Assembly: GCA_002591745.1 (NCBI GenBank)
Contig: PDLQ01000042.1
Location: 1 to 36,773, forward strand
DNA from: Lewinellaceae bacterium SD302
GTDB taxonomy: Bacteria; Bacteroidota; Bacteroidia; Chitinophagales; Saprospiraceae
Length of the DNA stretch: 36,773 nt
Reading direction: 5' to 3'
Part shown: one piece after another, positions 8,533 through 15,911 of the stretch
Layout of the letters: each line of letters starts with the position of its first letter
Numbering within the stretch: the first letter of the stretch is position 1
Translations under genes and position numbers: made by a program
Notes under the pieces: model-generated
What the model was told of the DNA's origin: nothing
Database searches by the model: none
Seen by the model: the letters and a program-made list of their open reading frames with translations, nothing else

Positions 8533-8552
8533 GGTAGTGTTTTTTGCGGTTC

Positions 8553-8560
8553 CAAAAATA
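8553..8560 (-). promoter_or_regulatory. Promoter -7 box of Skp-like gene 2
   Basis: TATTTTTG on the minus strand matches the Bacteroidota -7 consensus TAnnTTTG exactly and lies 20 nt before the start codon. No convincing TTTG element was found at the expected -33 distance. Confidence 0.45.
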
Positions 8561-8634
8561 GGGCCTCGGCACCGGATTCGTTAATATAGACGCTGCAAAG
8601 CCCACGAAGTTACGGTTGCTAAGGAAAATATAAC

Positions 8635-8689
8635 GTTCCGGAATAGACGCAATTGACTCAAAATCAGCTTCTTGCGTCCATTTCGGAAC
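8635..8689 (-). terminator. Long hairpin downstream of rnr, possible terminator
   Basis: An 18-position stem (8635-8652 with 8672-8689) has two G-T wobble positions and a 19-nt loop. On the minus strand it is followed by a U-rich stretch (gttatattttcc). It lies about 150 nt beyond the rnr stop, after the REP-like palindrome. The rest of the 303-nt gap (8533-8835) holds that palindrome and the promoter of the Skp-like gene. Confidence 0.5.
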
Positions 8690-8769
8690 AATATCTAATT
8701 TGTGATTTAACTAATTTTTAACGAGGAATTAGCTAATGAGTTGTGTGTTAAATTGACAGAGTAACCGGC

Positions 8770-8827
8770 TAGCGACCTCCCGGTCGCTCAATCATTACTC
8801 ATAATGAGAGCGACCGGGAGGTCGCTA
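8770..8827. repeat. REP-like inverted palindrome pair (3' side of rnr)
   Basis: Two perfect 20-bp inverted arms (8770-8789 and 8808-8827) are separated by 18 nt. Each arm is itself a small hairpin: GCGACC-TCCC-GGTCGC in one, AGCGACC-GGGA-GGTCGCT in the other. The spacer adds TCATTA/TAATGA pairing. A pair of inverted REP-like hairpins is the architecture of a REPIN/BIME. It begins 9 nt beyond the rnr stop codon, on its 3' side. Confidence 0.7.
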
Positions 8828-8835
8828 ACTAAGAC

Positions 8836-11229
8836 CTAAGCCTTCGGCTTTCGGCCTCTGCCACTACCACTATTTTTACTGGTAGTATTGCTTTTGGTCG
8901 TACGCTTCCTTGTTGTCGTCGTTGACTTGGCACTTCCGTTGCTCTTCGCTTTAGTGGTCCGGCGGCCTCCACTCCCCGTTCCCTTGGTCCGGCTGCTCTG
9001 GCTACGCCCACGCCCGTGTTTTACCGGTTCATCCGGTTTTTTGTCGTCGGGTACCTTGGTCGTCTCCAGTACTTCGACCAACGCCATTTCGATCCGGCGT
9101 TTTTTCAGATCGGCATCCAGAATGCGGACGCGGATAGCGTCGCCCATCTTGAGCTGCTTACCACTGCGACCACCGGTCATACTCAGTTTGTTATCCGCCA
9201 GATTATAGCTCTCGTCCATATTCTGGAAAGAGATCATTCCCTCTACGTAATTCTCCGAGAGTTCCACGAAGACACCGAAGTCGGCAATACCATTGATGAT
9301 ACTGTCGAATTCCTCACCGATGTGGTCCTGAATGTATTCGACCTGTTTGTACTTGATACTTTCTCGCTCGGCGGTAACCGCTTTGCGTTCCTGGTTGCTG
9401 ATGTGCTTGCAATCTTCCTCCAACTTAGCCGCATTGTACTTTACGGCCTCTTTGCGGTTCAGATTAGCTTCCAGCACCCGGTGTACCAACACGTCGGCGT
9501 AACGGCGGATCGGGGAAGTGAAGTGGGTATAGTTTTCGAAGCCCAAGCCATAGTGACCGATATTCTCGGTGGTATAGATGGCCTTAGCCATGGTACGAAT
9601 GGCAATCGGACTCAACATTTTAACCGCCGGGTCTTTTTCTGCGATCGACATCAGCTTATTGTAGCTGGCGGCGATGGCCTTGGGGTTTTTCAGGTCCATC
9701 TCTACGCCAAGAGCAGCGGCAAATTTGGCCAGCTCGGCCACTTTATCGGGATCCGGTTCGTCGTGAATACGGTAAACGAAGGGGATACGGGTATGTAGCC
9801 GCTCTTCCTTTTTCACGATGTAGGTAGCTACTTCCCGGTTGGCCAGCAGCATAAAGTCTTCGATCAGGCGATTGGTTTCGATCTGCTTTTTTACGTAGAC
9901 CTCCACGGGTTTGCCGTCTTCGTCCAGCTTAAAGCGTACTTCGTTACTGGCGAAGTTGATCGCACCATCTTTGTAACGGCGTTCCCGCAACTTGGCGGCG
10001 ATCTTTTGCATTTCGAAAAGTTCGTCTTTGTAGTCGCCTTTGCCGGTATCCAGTACTTCCTGGGCTTCTTCGTAGGTAAAGCGGCGGTCGGAATGGATGA
10101 CCGTACGGCCAAACCAGCGTTTTTCCACGTTCCAGGTCTTCGGGTCAAACTCGAAAACGGCGCTGAAACTCAGTTTATCCTCGTTGGGCCGGAGGCTACA
10201 TAGTTCGTTACTGATCTTTTCGGGCAGCATAGGGCAGACGCGGTCTACCAGATAAACGGAAGTACTGCGCCGCTGCGCTTCCTGGTCCAGCGCACTGTTG
10301 GGCCGGACGTAGTGACTCACGTCAGCGATGTGGACACCGATCTCCACCCTTCCATTTTCCAGGTGTTGGATGGAAAGGGCATCGTCGAAATCCTTGGCCG
10401 TAAGCGGGTCGATGGTGAAGGTAGTTACCTCGCGCATGTCGCGGCGCTTGGCGATTTCTTCTTTACCGATCCGATCCGGCAGTGCTTCGCTTTCAATGAT
10501 CACCTGCTCGGGGAAGGCAATGTTGAAACCGTTATTGATCAAAATGGCCTGCATTTCAATATTGCTGCTACCGGGCTTACCCAGCACGGCGGTAATGTGG
10601 CCGCCCAGGGCACCATTGCGATCGGGCGTCCAGTCGGTTACAGAAACAACTACCTTCTCGCGGTTACGGCCCCCCATCAGGTTTTCGCGGTCGACCACGA
10701 TATCCATATCGATCTGACCGTCAGCACTCACTACGGCGATCTTGTTGAAGATGTGCAGGGTGCCGACAAAATGGTCGACACTGCGAGTCAGTACTTCCAC
10801 GACCTCACCTTCCGGCTTCCGGCGGCCACGAGATTGCCAGGTACGGATTTTAACTCGGTCGCCATCCAGTGCGGTATTGAGGCGTTGGGCGGGCACGAAG
10901 ATGTCATCTTCCCGGTTTTCTACTACGATGAAGGCGGAACCATTACGGGTCATGTCCACACGGCCCTCCAGGTAGTTCTTGCTGTTTTTAGCGGCTTCTT
11001 CCTGGTTGTATTTGTATTTGTAGTTATCGGTAGCGACCAGTTTTTTCTTTTTTACCAGCTCGTCGATGGCGTGCTGTACGGCGTCGGGGCTGTTGGTCAC
11101 TTTCAGTTTACGGACCAGTTGCTTGGGGTTGTATTGCTTGCGGTAGTTGGTTTTGAGGTGCTTAAAAATTGCACGGCTCAATTCACGGGCGCTCAGTTTG
11201 CTGCCCTTTATCTTTTTCTTCTTTGGCAT
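8836..11229 (-). CDS. rnr: Ribonuclease R
   Basis: A processive 3'-to-5' exoribonuclease of 797 residues that degrades structured RNA and takes part in rRNA quality control. The order is: a basic N-terminal winged-helix-like region (1-80), cold-shock/OB domains (about 85-240), the RNB catalytic domain, and an S1 domain (about 645-730). In the RNB domain, the metal-binding aspartates lie at about 274-283 (IDPLTAKDFDDALSI). A low-complexity Ser/Thr/Lys/Arg/Gly tail (about 740-797) may bind RNA or ribosomes. The start ATG opens MPKKKKIKG. The gene stands alone in a minus-strand run and is flanked on both sides by REP-like palindromes. Confidence 0.93.
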   Translation of the reverse strand: MPKKKKIKGSKLSARELSRAIFKHLKTNYRKQYNPKQLVRKLKVTNSPDAVQHAIDELVKKKKLVATDNYKYKYNQEEAAKNSKNYLEGRVDMTRNGSAFIVVENREDDIFVPAQRLNTALDGDRVKIRTWQSRGRRKPEGEVVEVLTRSVDHFVGTLHIFNKIAVVSADGQIDMDIVVDRENLMGGRNREKVVVSVTDWTPDRNGALGGHITAVLGKPGSSNIEMQAILINNGFNIAFPEQVIIESEALPDRIGKEEIAKRRDMREVTTFTIDPLTAKDFDDALSIQHLENGRVEIGVHIADVSHYVRPNSALDQEAQRRSTSVYLVDRVCPMLPEKISNELCSLRPNEDKLSFSAVFEFDPKTWNVEKRWFGRTVIHSDRRFTYEEAQEVLDTGKGDYKDELFEMQKIAAKLRERRYKDGAINFASNEVRFKLDEDGKPVEVYVKKQIETNRLIEDFMLLANREVATYIVKKEERLHTRIPFVYRIHDEPDPDKVAELAKFAAALGVEMDLKNPKAIAASYNKLMSIAEKDPAVKMLSPIAIRTMAKAIYTTENIGHYGLGFENYTHFTSPIRRYADVLVHRVLEANLNRKEAVKYNAAKLEEDCKHISNQERKAVTAERESIKYKQVEYIQDHIGEEFDSIINGIADFGVFVELSENYVEGMISFQNMDESYNLADNKLSMTGGRSGKQLKMGDAIRVRILDADLKKRRIEMALVEVLETTKVPDDKKPDEPVKHGRGRSQSSRTKGTGSGGRRTTKAKSNGSAKSTTTTRKRTTKSNTTSKNSGSGRGRKPKA

Positions 11230-11243
11230 AATGTTAAAAATAA

Positions 11244-11275
11244 GACGCTAGGTTCCAGACACTAGAAGCTAGACT
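11244..11275. repeat. 7-nt CTAG-phased repeat upstream of rnr
   Basis: Four consecutive 7-nt words beginning CYAG (CTAGGTT, CCAGACA, CTAGAAG, CTAGACT) lie just before rnr. Positions 11244-11266 match the reverse complement of 28042-28064 at 20 of 23 bases, so this is a dispersed repeat. Confidence 0.6.
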
Positions 11276-11365
11276 GAAAATTGGGATTTGGTTATTGGAA
11301 ATTGCCGAATCGTTGTTGTAACGGAGGCAGAGGTTGTTTCGTTCGGAGTCAAATTTCCCCGGTGG

Positions 11366-11428
11366 AGGACCTCTGGTCCGACGTAAACGCGAAAGCGGCC
11401 AAAGCGACATGGTCGGACCAGAGGTCCT
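11366..11428. repeat. REP-like inverted palindrome pair (5' side of rnr)
   Basis: Perfect 17-bp inverted arms (11366-11382 and 11412-11428) flank 29 nt. Each arm contains a mini-hairpin, GGACC-TCT-GGTCC or its complement. The plan is the same as for the element at 8770-8827, with a related but different core. Confidence 0.7.
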
Positions 11429-11726
11429 TTACCAGAGGCTTCGTGAAGAATACTGAATTGGATTTCGCTCGGCCGACAAACCAGGCGTGTTGGTCCGTTT
11501 CGGCGGACGAGTTATGAGCACTGCTACTTTAGCTTCGCTGATCGTTGCAAGCTCCTCGGAGTTGAAGTCAAAATATAGCTAAGACATATCTACGTTAGCT
11601 AAACAGGTAGTTGGAAAGAAAAGTTGCCCAGGAAGGGATGAATGGAGGATTGAAGGATATGGTGATTGGCTAGAGACGCTAGTGAAGCGGCCATCCAATC
11701 ATTCCATCACCCTACTCACATTCGTC
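11429..11726. other. Rest of the 497-nt spacer between SWIM gene and rnr
   Basis: The spacer 11230-11726 contains no convincing gene. Besides the CTAG words and the REP-like pair, 11635-11712 is an imperfect inverted array of GGATGAATGG/GGTGATTGG-like words meeting around a short CTAGAGACGCTAG palindrome. The rest shows no recognisable signal. Confidence 0.5.
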
Positions 11727-13085
11727 CTAAACCGCCAAAAGCCCCGCACCGGTAAACAAGCTGAGTGGCCGCAGGTGTGTGCCGTCAAATTCAGCAAACA
11801 GGCTTAGTGGGGTGCCCCCGCCAGCGGCCAGGAGGGTATAAAAATTTTGGTAATCGGCGGGCAGTGGCAGTGGATGATCGTAGTTATCCATCAGGGTAAA
11901 GACGCCGTCTTTAGTCATCGGGCGCACCTCCGCCAGATAGACGGGATAAGAAGGCAACCAGGGTTGCAGGGCCAGGGCGCGGCGATAATCGTGCAGCATG
12001 GCAGCAAAATCCGGATACCCCCTGAGTCCGTCGTAGGACTTTCCACCGCGCATTGGATTGGGAAAAACGGCACGCTGGGGGTAACTGCCCGGGAAATAAT
12101 GCACCGTGCCCTGCCAGGAAGATGCCAGTGGCCAACTGCGTTCGAAGGGCTGCTCGCCAAAAGCATACTCCAGCAACAGGGCGTAGCGTTTGCGCTGCTC
12201 GCCTCGTAACCAAACGCGGCGGTAACGAAGACGATCCTCACTGCCTTCCGCGCTGCCCATGACCAACCAGTGGTCTTCCCGGCCGGGCTGAGCACGAATG
12301 ACTTCTTTTTTAAGGTTTACGCCGGCATATTGGAGCAGTTCACTATAGTTATTTTCTGGTATTTCATCGCGTTTCTTCCAGGCGCGTATGGCCAGATAAA
12401 GATCACCGATAATGCTGCTTTGCTGTTCCAGATCGGGTTCGCCACTGCGAATCAGGCTGCGCAAACGGTTACCCAGCCCGCCCAGTTTGGCATCGGTCAG
12501 GCGATTGGCGGTATCTTCCCAAAAATCGTTACCCAGACTATTCGTATCGGCCAGGCCACGGGAGGCGATGTCTAAAAGGCGTAATTCCAGTTCATCGATA
12601 CCGCTACTCATCAGTTGCAGTCGGGCGGCAGTTTTCTTGTCTGGCACAGCAGCTGCCCGGTCTAACGCTGAATCCGACGAGGCGGTTTCGGCTGCTGCAC
12701 CCCCGCTCTTCATTTCCGCACTGTCCGTTGCTCCTTCTGGTCCCACCTCTTCTCGCAAATGTCTGGGCAGTAATGACTGTTGATATTCAAACAACCACTC
12801 GGTCGGGCTGCTTACCGTTATTCTTTCCGGCTGGTTATTCAGGATCATCACCAAACTGAGGGCATGGGTGCATGGACGGTAACGGCTACGGCAGTTGCAA
12901 AAAAAGTTGGCATTCAGCAGGTCTACCGCTGCGCGCAGGGGTTTGGGACTATTGACTTCAAATTCGCCCCACAGCCACTTACCATCTCCTCCCAGCAGGC
13001 GCCAGCGGCGGCTGAAGTAAAGGCGGCGAGCCCCTTCGCTGGTCTTAGCGTCCGGACTCATGGAGAGGAGGTCCTGAATGGTCAT
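11727..13085 (-). CDS. SWIM zinc-finger domain protein
   Basis: A 452-residue protein of unknown function. It has a SWIM-type zinc finger near the N-terminus (CxC...CxH: Cys63, Cys65, Cys72, His74 in FFCNCRSRYRPCTHAL), which in other proteins binds DNA or protein partners. A low-complexity Ala/Ser/Glu segment (about 112-145) links it to a ~300-residue region of mixed helices and strands that I do not recognise. No signal peptide or membrane segment is seen. Related bacterial SWIM proteins are often encoded beside MoxR ATPases and VWA-domain proteins, but none is present here. The gene is separated by 167 nt from rnc upstream and is probably transcribed independently. Confidence 0.72.
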   Translation of the reverse strand: MTIQDLLSMSPDAKTSEGARRLYFSRRWRLLGGDGKWLWGEFEVNSPKPLRAAVDLLNANFFCNCRSRYRPCTHALSLVMILNNQPERITVSSPTEWLFEYQQSLLPRHLREEVGPEGATDSAEMKSGGAAAETASSDSALDRAAAVPDKKTAARLQLMSSGIDELELRLLDIASRGLADTNSLGNDFWEDTANRLTDAKLGGLGNRLRSLIRSGEPDLEQQSSIIGDLYLAIRAWKKRDEIPENNYSELLQYAGVNLKKEVIRAQPGREDHWLVMGSAEGSEDRLRYRRVWLRGEQRKRYALLLEYAFGEQPFERSWPLASSWQGTVHYFPGSYPQRAVFPNPMRGGKSYDGLRGYPDFAAMLHDYRRALALQPWLPSYPVYLAEVRPMTKDGVFTLMDNYDHPLPLPADYQNFYTLLAAGGGTPLSLFAEFDGTHLRPLSLFTGAGLLAV

Positions 13086-13252
13086 TTTTTGAAGTTCGTG
13101 TGCTGCATGCTTATTCGCTGTGCATTAGTACAGGCTGAGCCCGTTGATCAGCCCGCTGCTTTATGGGAGGCGCTCAATGAACTTAACACACAGCGCATAA
13201 AGGCAGTATAATTAGAGCTTATTTGGATTTCTATTTCCTGAAAAACAAGCTC

Positions 13253-13984
13253 TTACTTCAACACTCCCAGATCCCGGAGAGCCTTTCGACTCGCGTGCTG
13301 CTCCGCACTCTTCTTATTGAAATCTTCGCCGGTGGCAGCTTTCTGGTTGTCGATCATCACGGCTACGAGGAAACGATCGCGCTTTTCCTGCTTATAACGT
13401 TTGAGGGTTTTATAAGAAACCTGCTTGCCGTTTTTCTGGCAATGCTCCAGCAATTGGCTTTTGTAGTTATCGTCAAAACTTTCCAGATGCTCTACGTCCA
13501 CGTAATCGCGCAGCATCCGGCTGACTACGAAACGGTAGGTATCGTCGTAACCGGTGTCCATGTAAACGGCCCCGACCAGAGCTTCCACAGCGTTGCCGAG
13601 CATGGATTTAGCAATACGGGTATTGTTATACTCCTGCAAAATTTCGTCCAGGCCCATGTCATAGCCGATCTTGTTCAACGATTTGCGCTTGACGATCTTG
13701 GAGCGCATTTTGGTCAGGAAGCCTTCGTCCGCGCTGGGGTACTTTTTGTAAAGGTACTCAGCAACTATAGTTCCCAGCACAGCATCACCCAGGTATTCCA
13801 GCCGCTCGTTGTTCTGGAGCGCAAAGCTGCCTTTCTCCTGACTATTATTCGATTTATGACTGAAAGCCAGCTTAAAGGTGGCCAACTTGGTCGGGGTAAA
13901 GCCTAGCAGCCCCCGCAAACGACTGACAAATTGCCGGTTGGGGGATATGGTACGGTTATAAGCTTTACTGATCGTTTTGATCAC
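13253..13984 (-). CDS. rnc: Ribonuclease III
   Basis: A double-strand-specific endoribonuclease of 243 residues that processes rRNA precursors and some mRNAs. The endonuclease domain carries the signature NERLEYLGDAVLG (Glu63 and Asp67 catalytic). Further conserved acidic residues lie in GNAVEALVGAVYMDTG. The double-stranded-RNA-binding domain covers about 172-243. The start is a GTG at 13984, as no ATG is available in the right place. The gene lies 17 nt after fabF, completing the acpP-fabF-rnc order usual in this phylum and in many other bacteria. Confidence 0.93.
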   Translation of the reverse strand: MIKTISKAYNRTISPNRQFVSRLRGLLGFTPTKLATFKLAFSHKSNNSQEKGSFALQNNERLEYLGDAVLGTIVAEYLYKKYPSADEGFLTKMRSKIVKRKSLNKIGYDMGLDEILQEYNNTRIAKSMLGNAVEALVGAVYMDTGYDDTYRFVVSRMLRDYVDVEHLESFDDNYKSQLLEHCQKNGKQVSYKTLKRYKQEKRDRFLVAVMIDNQKAATGEDFNKKSAEQHASRKALRDLGVLK

Positions 13985-14001
13985 GGCGGTAGTAGATTGG
14001 G

Positions 14002-15276
14002 CTAGTCTTCGAATTTCTTGAAAATGGTGGCCGAGTTGTGCCCCCCGAATCCGAAAGTATTGCTCAAAGCTACGTTTATTTCTTTGTTTACCGCTTTATT
14101 GAAAGTCAGGTCCAGTTTCGGATCGATGGCCGGATCATCGTTGAAATGGTTGATCGTTGGCGGTACGAAGTTCTCCCGGATGGCCAGGATGCAGGCAACC
14201 GATTCAATAGCGGCCGCTGCACCCAACAGGTGACCGGTCATACTTTTGGTAGAACTGATGTTCAGGTCGTAGGCATCGTCGCCGAAAGCGAGTTTGATGG
14301 CTTTTAGTTCGGCAATGTCACCCAGTGGCGTGGAAGTACCGTGGGTATTAATGTAGTCTACCTCGGAAGCATCCATATTGGCATATTTCAAGGCATTGAT
14401 CATCGCCATTTTAGCACCGGCCCCGTCGGGGTGAGGCGCGCTGATGTGATAGGCATCGGAACTGGCGGCGTAGCCGGCCACTTCGGCCAGGATGGTGGCA
14501 CCCCGCGCCTGGGCGTGTTCCAGGCTCTCCAGTACAATGGCACCGGCACCTTCACCGAGGACAAATCCGTCGCGCTCGGCGTCGTACGGGCGAGAGGCCG
14601 TTTTATAGTCATCGTTACGGGTACTCAACGCCTTCATGGAATTGAAGCCGCCGATCCCTACTTTGGTCACTACGGCTTCTGAGCCACCGGTAATCATTAC
14701 ATCGGCCCGGCCCAGCCGAATATCGTCGGCGGCCGCAGCAAGGGCGTGGCCGCCGCTGGCGCAGGCACTTACAGTAGCGTAGCTGGGGCCGCGCAGGTTG
14801 TATTCCATGCTCACGTAGCCAGCGCCCATGTTACCGATCATGCGCGGGACCATAAAGGGGTTATAGCGTGGTGTTCCGTCTCCGGCACCGAATTCCTCGA
14901 TCTGCTCCTCCAGGGATCTCAGTCCACCGATACCGCTGGCCCAGATACAGCCGGCGCGATCGGAGTCCACACCCTTGAGTTTTTTATTTCCCTTTTCGTC
15001 CACCTCCAACAAGCCGGCCATTTCCACGGCTTCGGCGGCGGTATAGAGGGCCATGATGGTATAGCGATCCTGGCGGCGTAACACCCGCTTGTCCAGTAGG
15101 TCCGTAGGGTCCCAATCGGAAACCTCACAGGCGAAGGTGGTTTTGAATTTTTCGGGATCGAACTGAGTGATGGGCTTGGCGCCGCTGCGTCCGGCTTTCA
15201 ATCCTTCGAGGTATTCCGGTACGTTATTGCCGATGGCTGTAAGGGCTCCGATTCCAGTGACTACTACGCGATGCAT
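14002..15276 (-). CDS. fabF: 3-oxoacyl-ACP synthase II (KAS II)
   Basis: Condenses malonyl-ACP with acyl-ACP during type II fatty-acid elongation. The 424-residue protein has the thiolase-fold triad Cys172 (VSACASGGHALA), His311 (INTHGTSTPLGD) and His348 (KSMTGHLLGAAA). The C-terminal NTFGFGGHNSATIF is typical. The ATG start gives MHRVVVTGIGALTAIG, the normal FabF N-terminus. It lies downstream of acpP, separated by an intrinsic terminator, and upstream of rnc. Expression probably depends on partial read-through from acpP or on a weak internal promoter. Confidence 0.95.
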   Translation of the reverse strand: MHRVVVTGIGALTAIGNNVPEYLEGLKAGRSGAKPITQFDPEKFKTTFACEVSDWDPTDLLDKRVLRRQDRYTIMALYTAAEAVEMAGLLEVDEKGNKKLKGVDSDRAGCIWASGIGGLRSLEEQIEEFGAGDGTPRYNPFMVPRMIGNMGAGYVSMEYNLRGPSYATVSACASGGHALAAAADDIRLGRADVMITGGSEAVVTKVGIGGFNSMKALSTRNDDYKTASRPYDAERDGFVLGEGAGAIVLESLEHAQARGATILAEVAGYAASSDAYHISAPHPDGAGAKMAMINALKYANMDASEVDYINTHGTSTPLGDIAELKAIKLAFGDDAYDLNISSTKSMTGHLLGAAAAIESVACILAIRENFVPPTINHFNDDPAIDPKLDLTFNKAVNKEINVALSNTFGFGGHNSATIFKKFED

Positions 15277-15310
15277 GCTGGGAATTGATTGTGCTAATAA
15301 GCTCTAAAAT

Positions 15311-15379
15311 AAAAAACCGCCGTCTTTCCAATCCTTTGGCCAGCCGGTTGGGGCGAGCAAAGATAAGGAAAGACGGCGG
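15311..15379 (-). terminator. Intrinsic terminator between acpP and fabF
   Basis: A perfect 13-bp stem (15317-15329 with 15367-15379) encloses 37 nt that can form an inner hairpin. On the minus strand it is followed by TTTTTTATTTT. It would end most acpP transcripts before fabF, giving more carrier protein than synthase. Confidence 0.8.
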
Positions 15380-15401
15380 CGATTCGGAAAAGAGTCAGGA
15401 C

Positions 15402-15641
15402 TTACTCGCTAACGCTGCCGCTAAGGTAAGTGACGGCCTGGCCGACAGTCTGAATATTTTCCGCTTGTTCGTCAGGAATGCTGATGTCGAATTCCTTCTC
15501 AAACTCCATGATGAGTTCTACGGTGTCCAGTGAGTCAGCACCCAGATCATTCTGGAAACTGGCCTCGGTGGTTACCTCAGACTCGTCAACGCCGAGTTTG
15601 TCAACGATGATTTGCTTTACTTTTTCTTCGATGTTTGCCAT
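15402..15641 (-). CDS. acpP: Acyl carrier protein
   Basis: Carries growing acyl chains on a 4'-phosphopantetheine arm. The protein has 79 residues, and the attachment serine is in [16 protein letters not shown]. The frame can be extended to a TTG at 15668, but the ATG at 15641 ([11 protein letters not shown]) is the standard ACP start. A strong terminator follows, then fabF. On the minus strand a TAGCTTTC box (15688-15681) with TTG 16 nt upstream may be its promoter. Confidence 0.95.
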   Translation of the reverse strand: MANIEEKVKQIIVDKLGVDESEVTTEASFQNDLGADSLDTVELIMEFEKEFDISIPDEQAENIQTVGQAVTYLSGSVSE

Positions 15642-15849
15642 TGATGTTCGCGTTTTATTGGTGAACAATTGCGCCGCAAAGAAAGCTAGTTATGACTTGA
15701 AAACCAAGTTTTCCCCATTTTTCAGCCTTTTCGTCGCAATTTGAATGATTGATTCAAGGCTTGAATTGCAGCGTTAACCACTGTATTTACAGCCTTTCGT
15801 CGTTCGTTAATACGGTTTCCCGGAGCTAAAGTTCGTTGATTTCCCGGGA

Positions 15850-15893
15850 CTAGCAAAGTAGCAATGTTTAATTAAACTTTGCTACTTTGCTAG
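15850..15893. repeat. Near-perfect 44-bp palindrome upstream of the DUF819 gene
   Basis: Two abutting 22-nt arms (15850-15871 and 15872-15893) match at 21 of 22 positions around a central TTAATTAA-like core. The arms carry CTAGCAAAGTAGCAA, a word that recurs near 20647-20779 and 27934-28090. The right arm contains TACTTTGC, about 20 nt before the DUF819 start codon, so it may double as a promoter or operator. Confidence 0.65.
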
Positions 15894-15911
15894 CCATAAT
15901 ACCTTAAATAT

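Noticed and set aside
10312..11265. 317-residue plus-strand open frame
   Set aside because: It is antisense to rnr, whose RNB and OB motifs fully explain this stretch.
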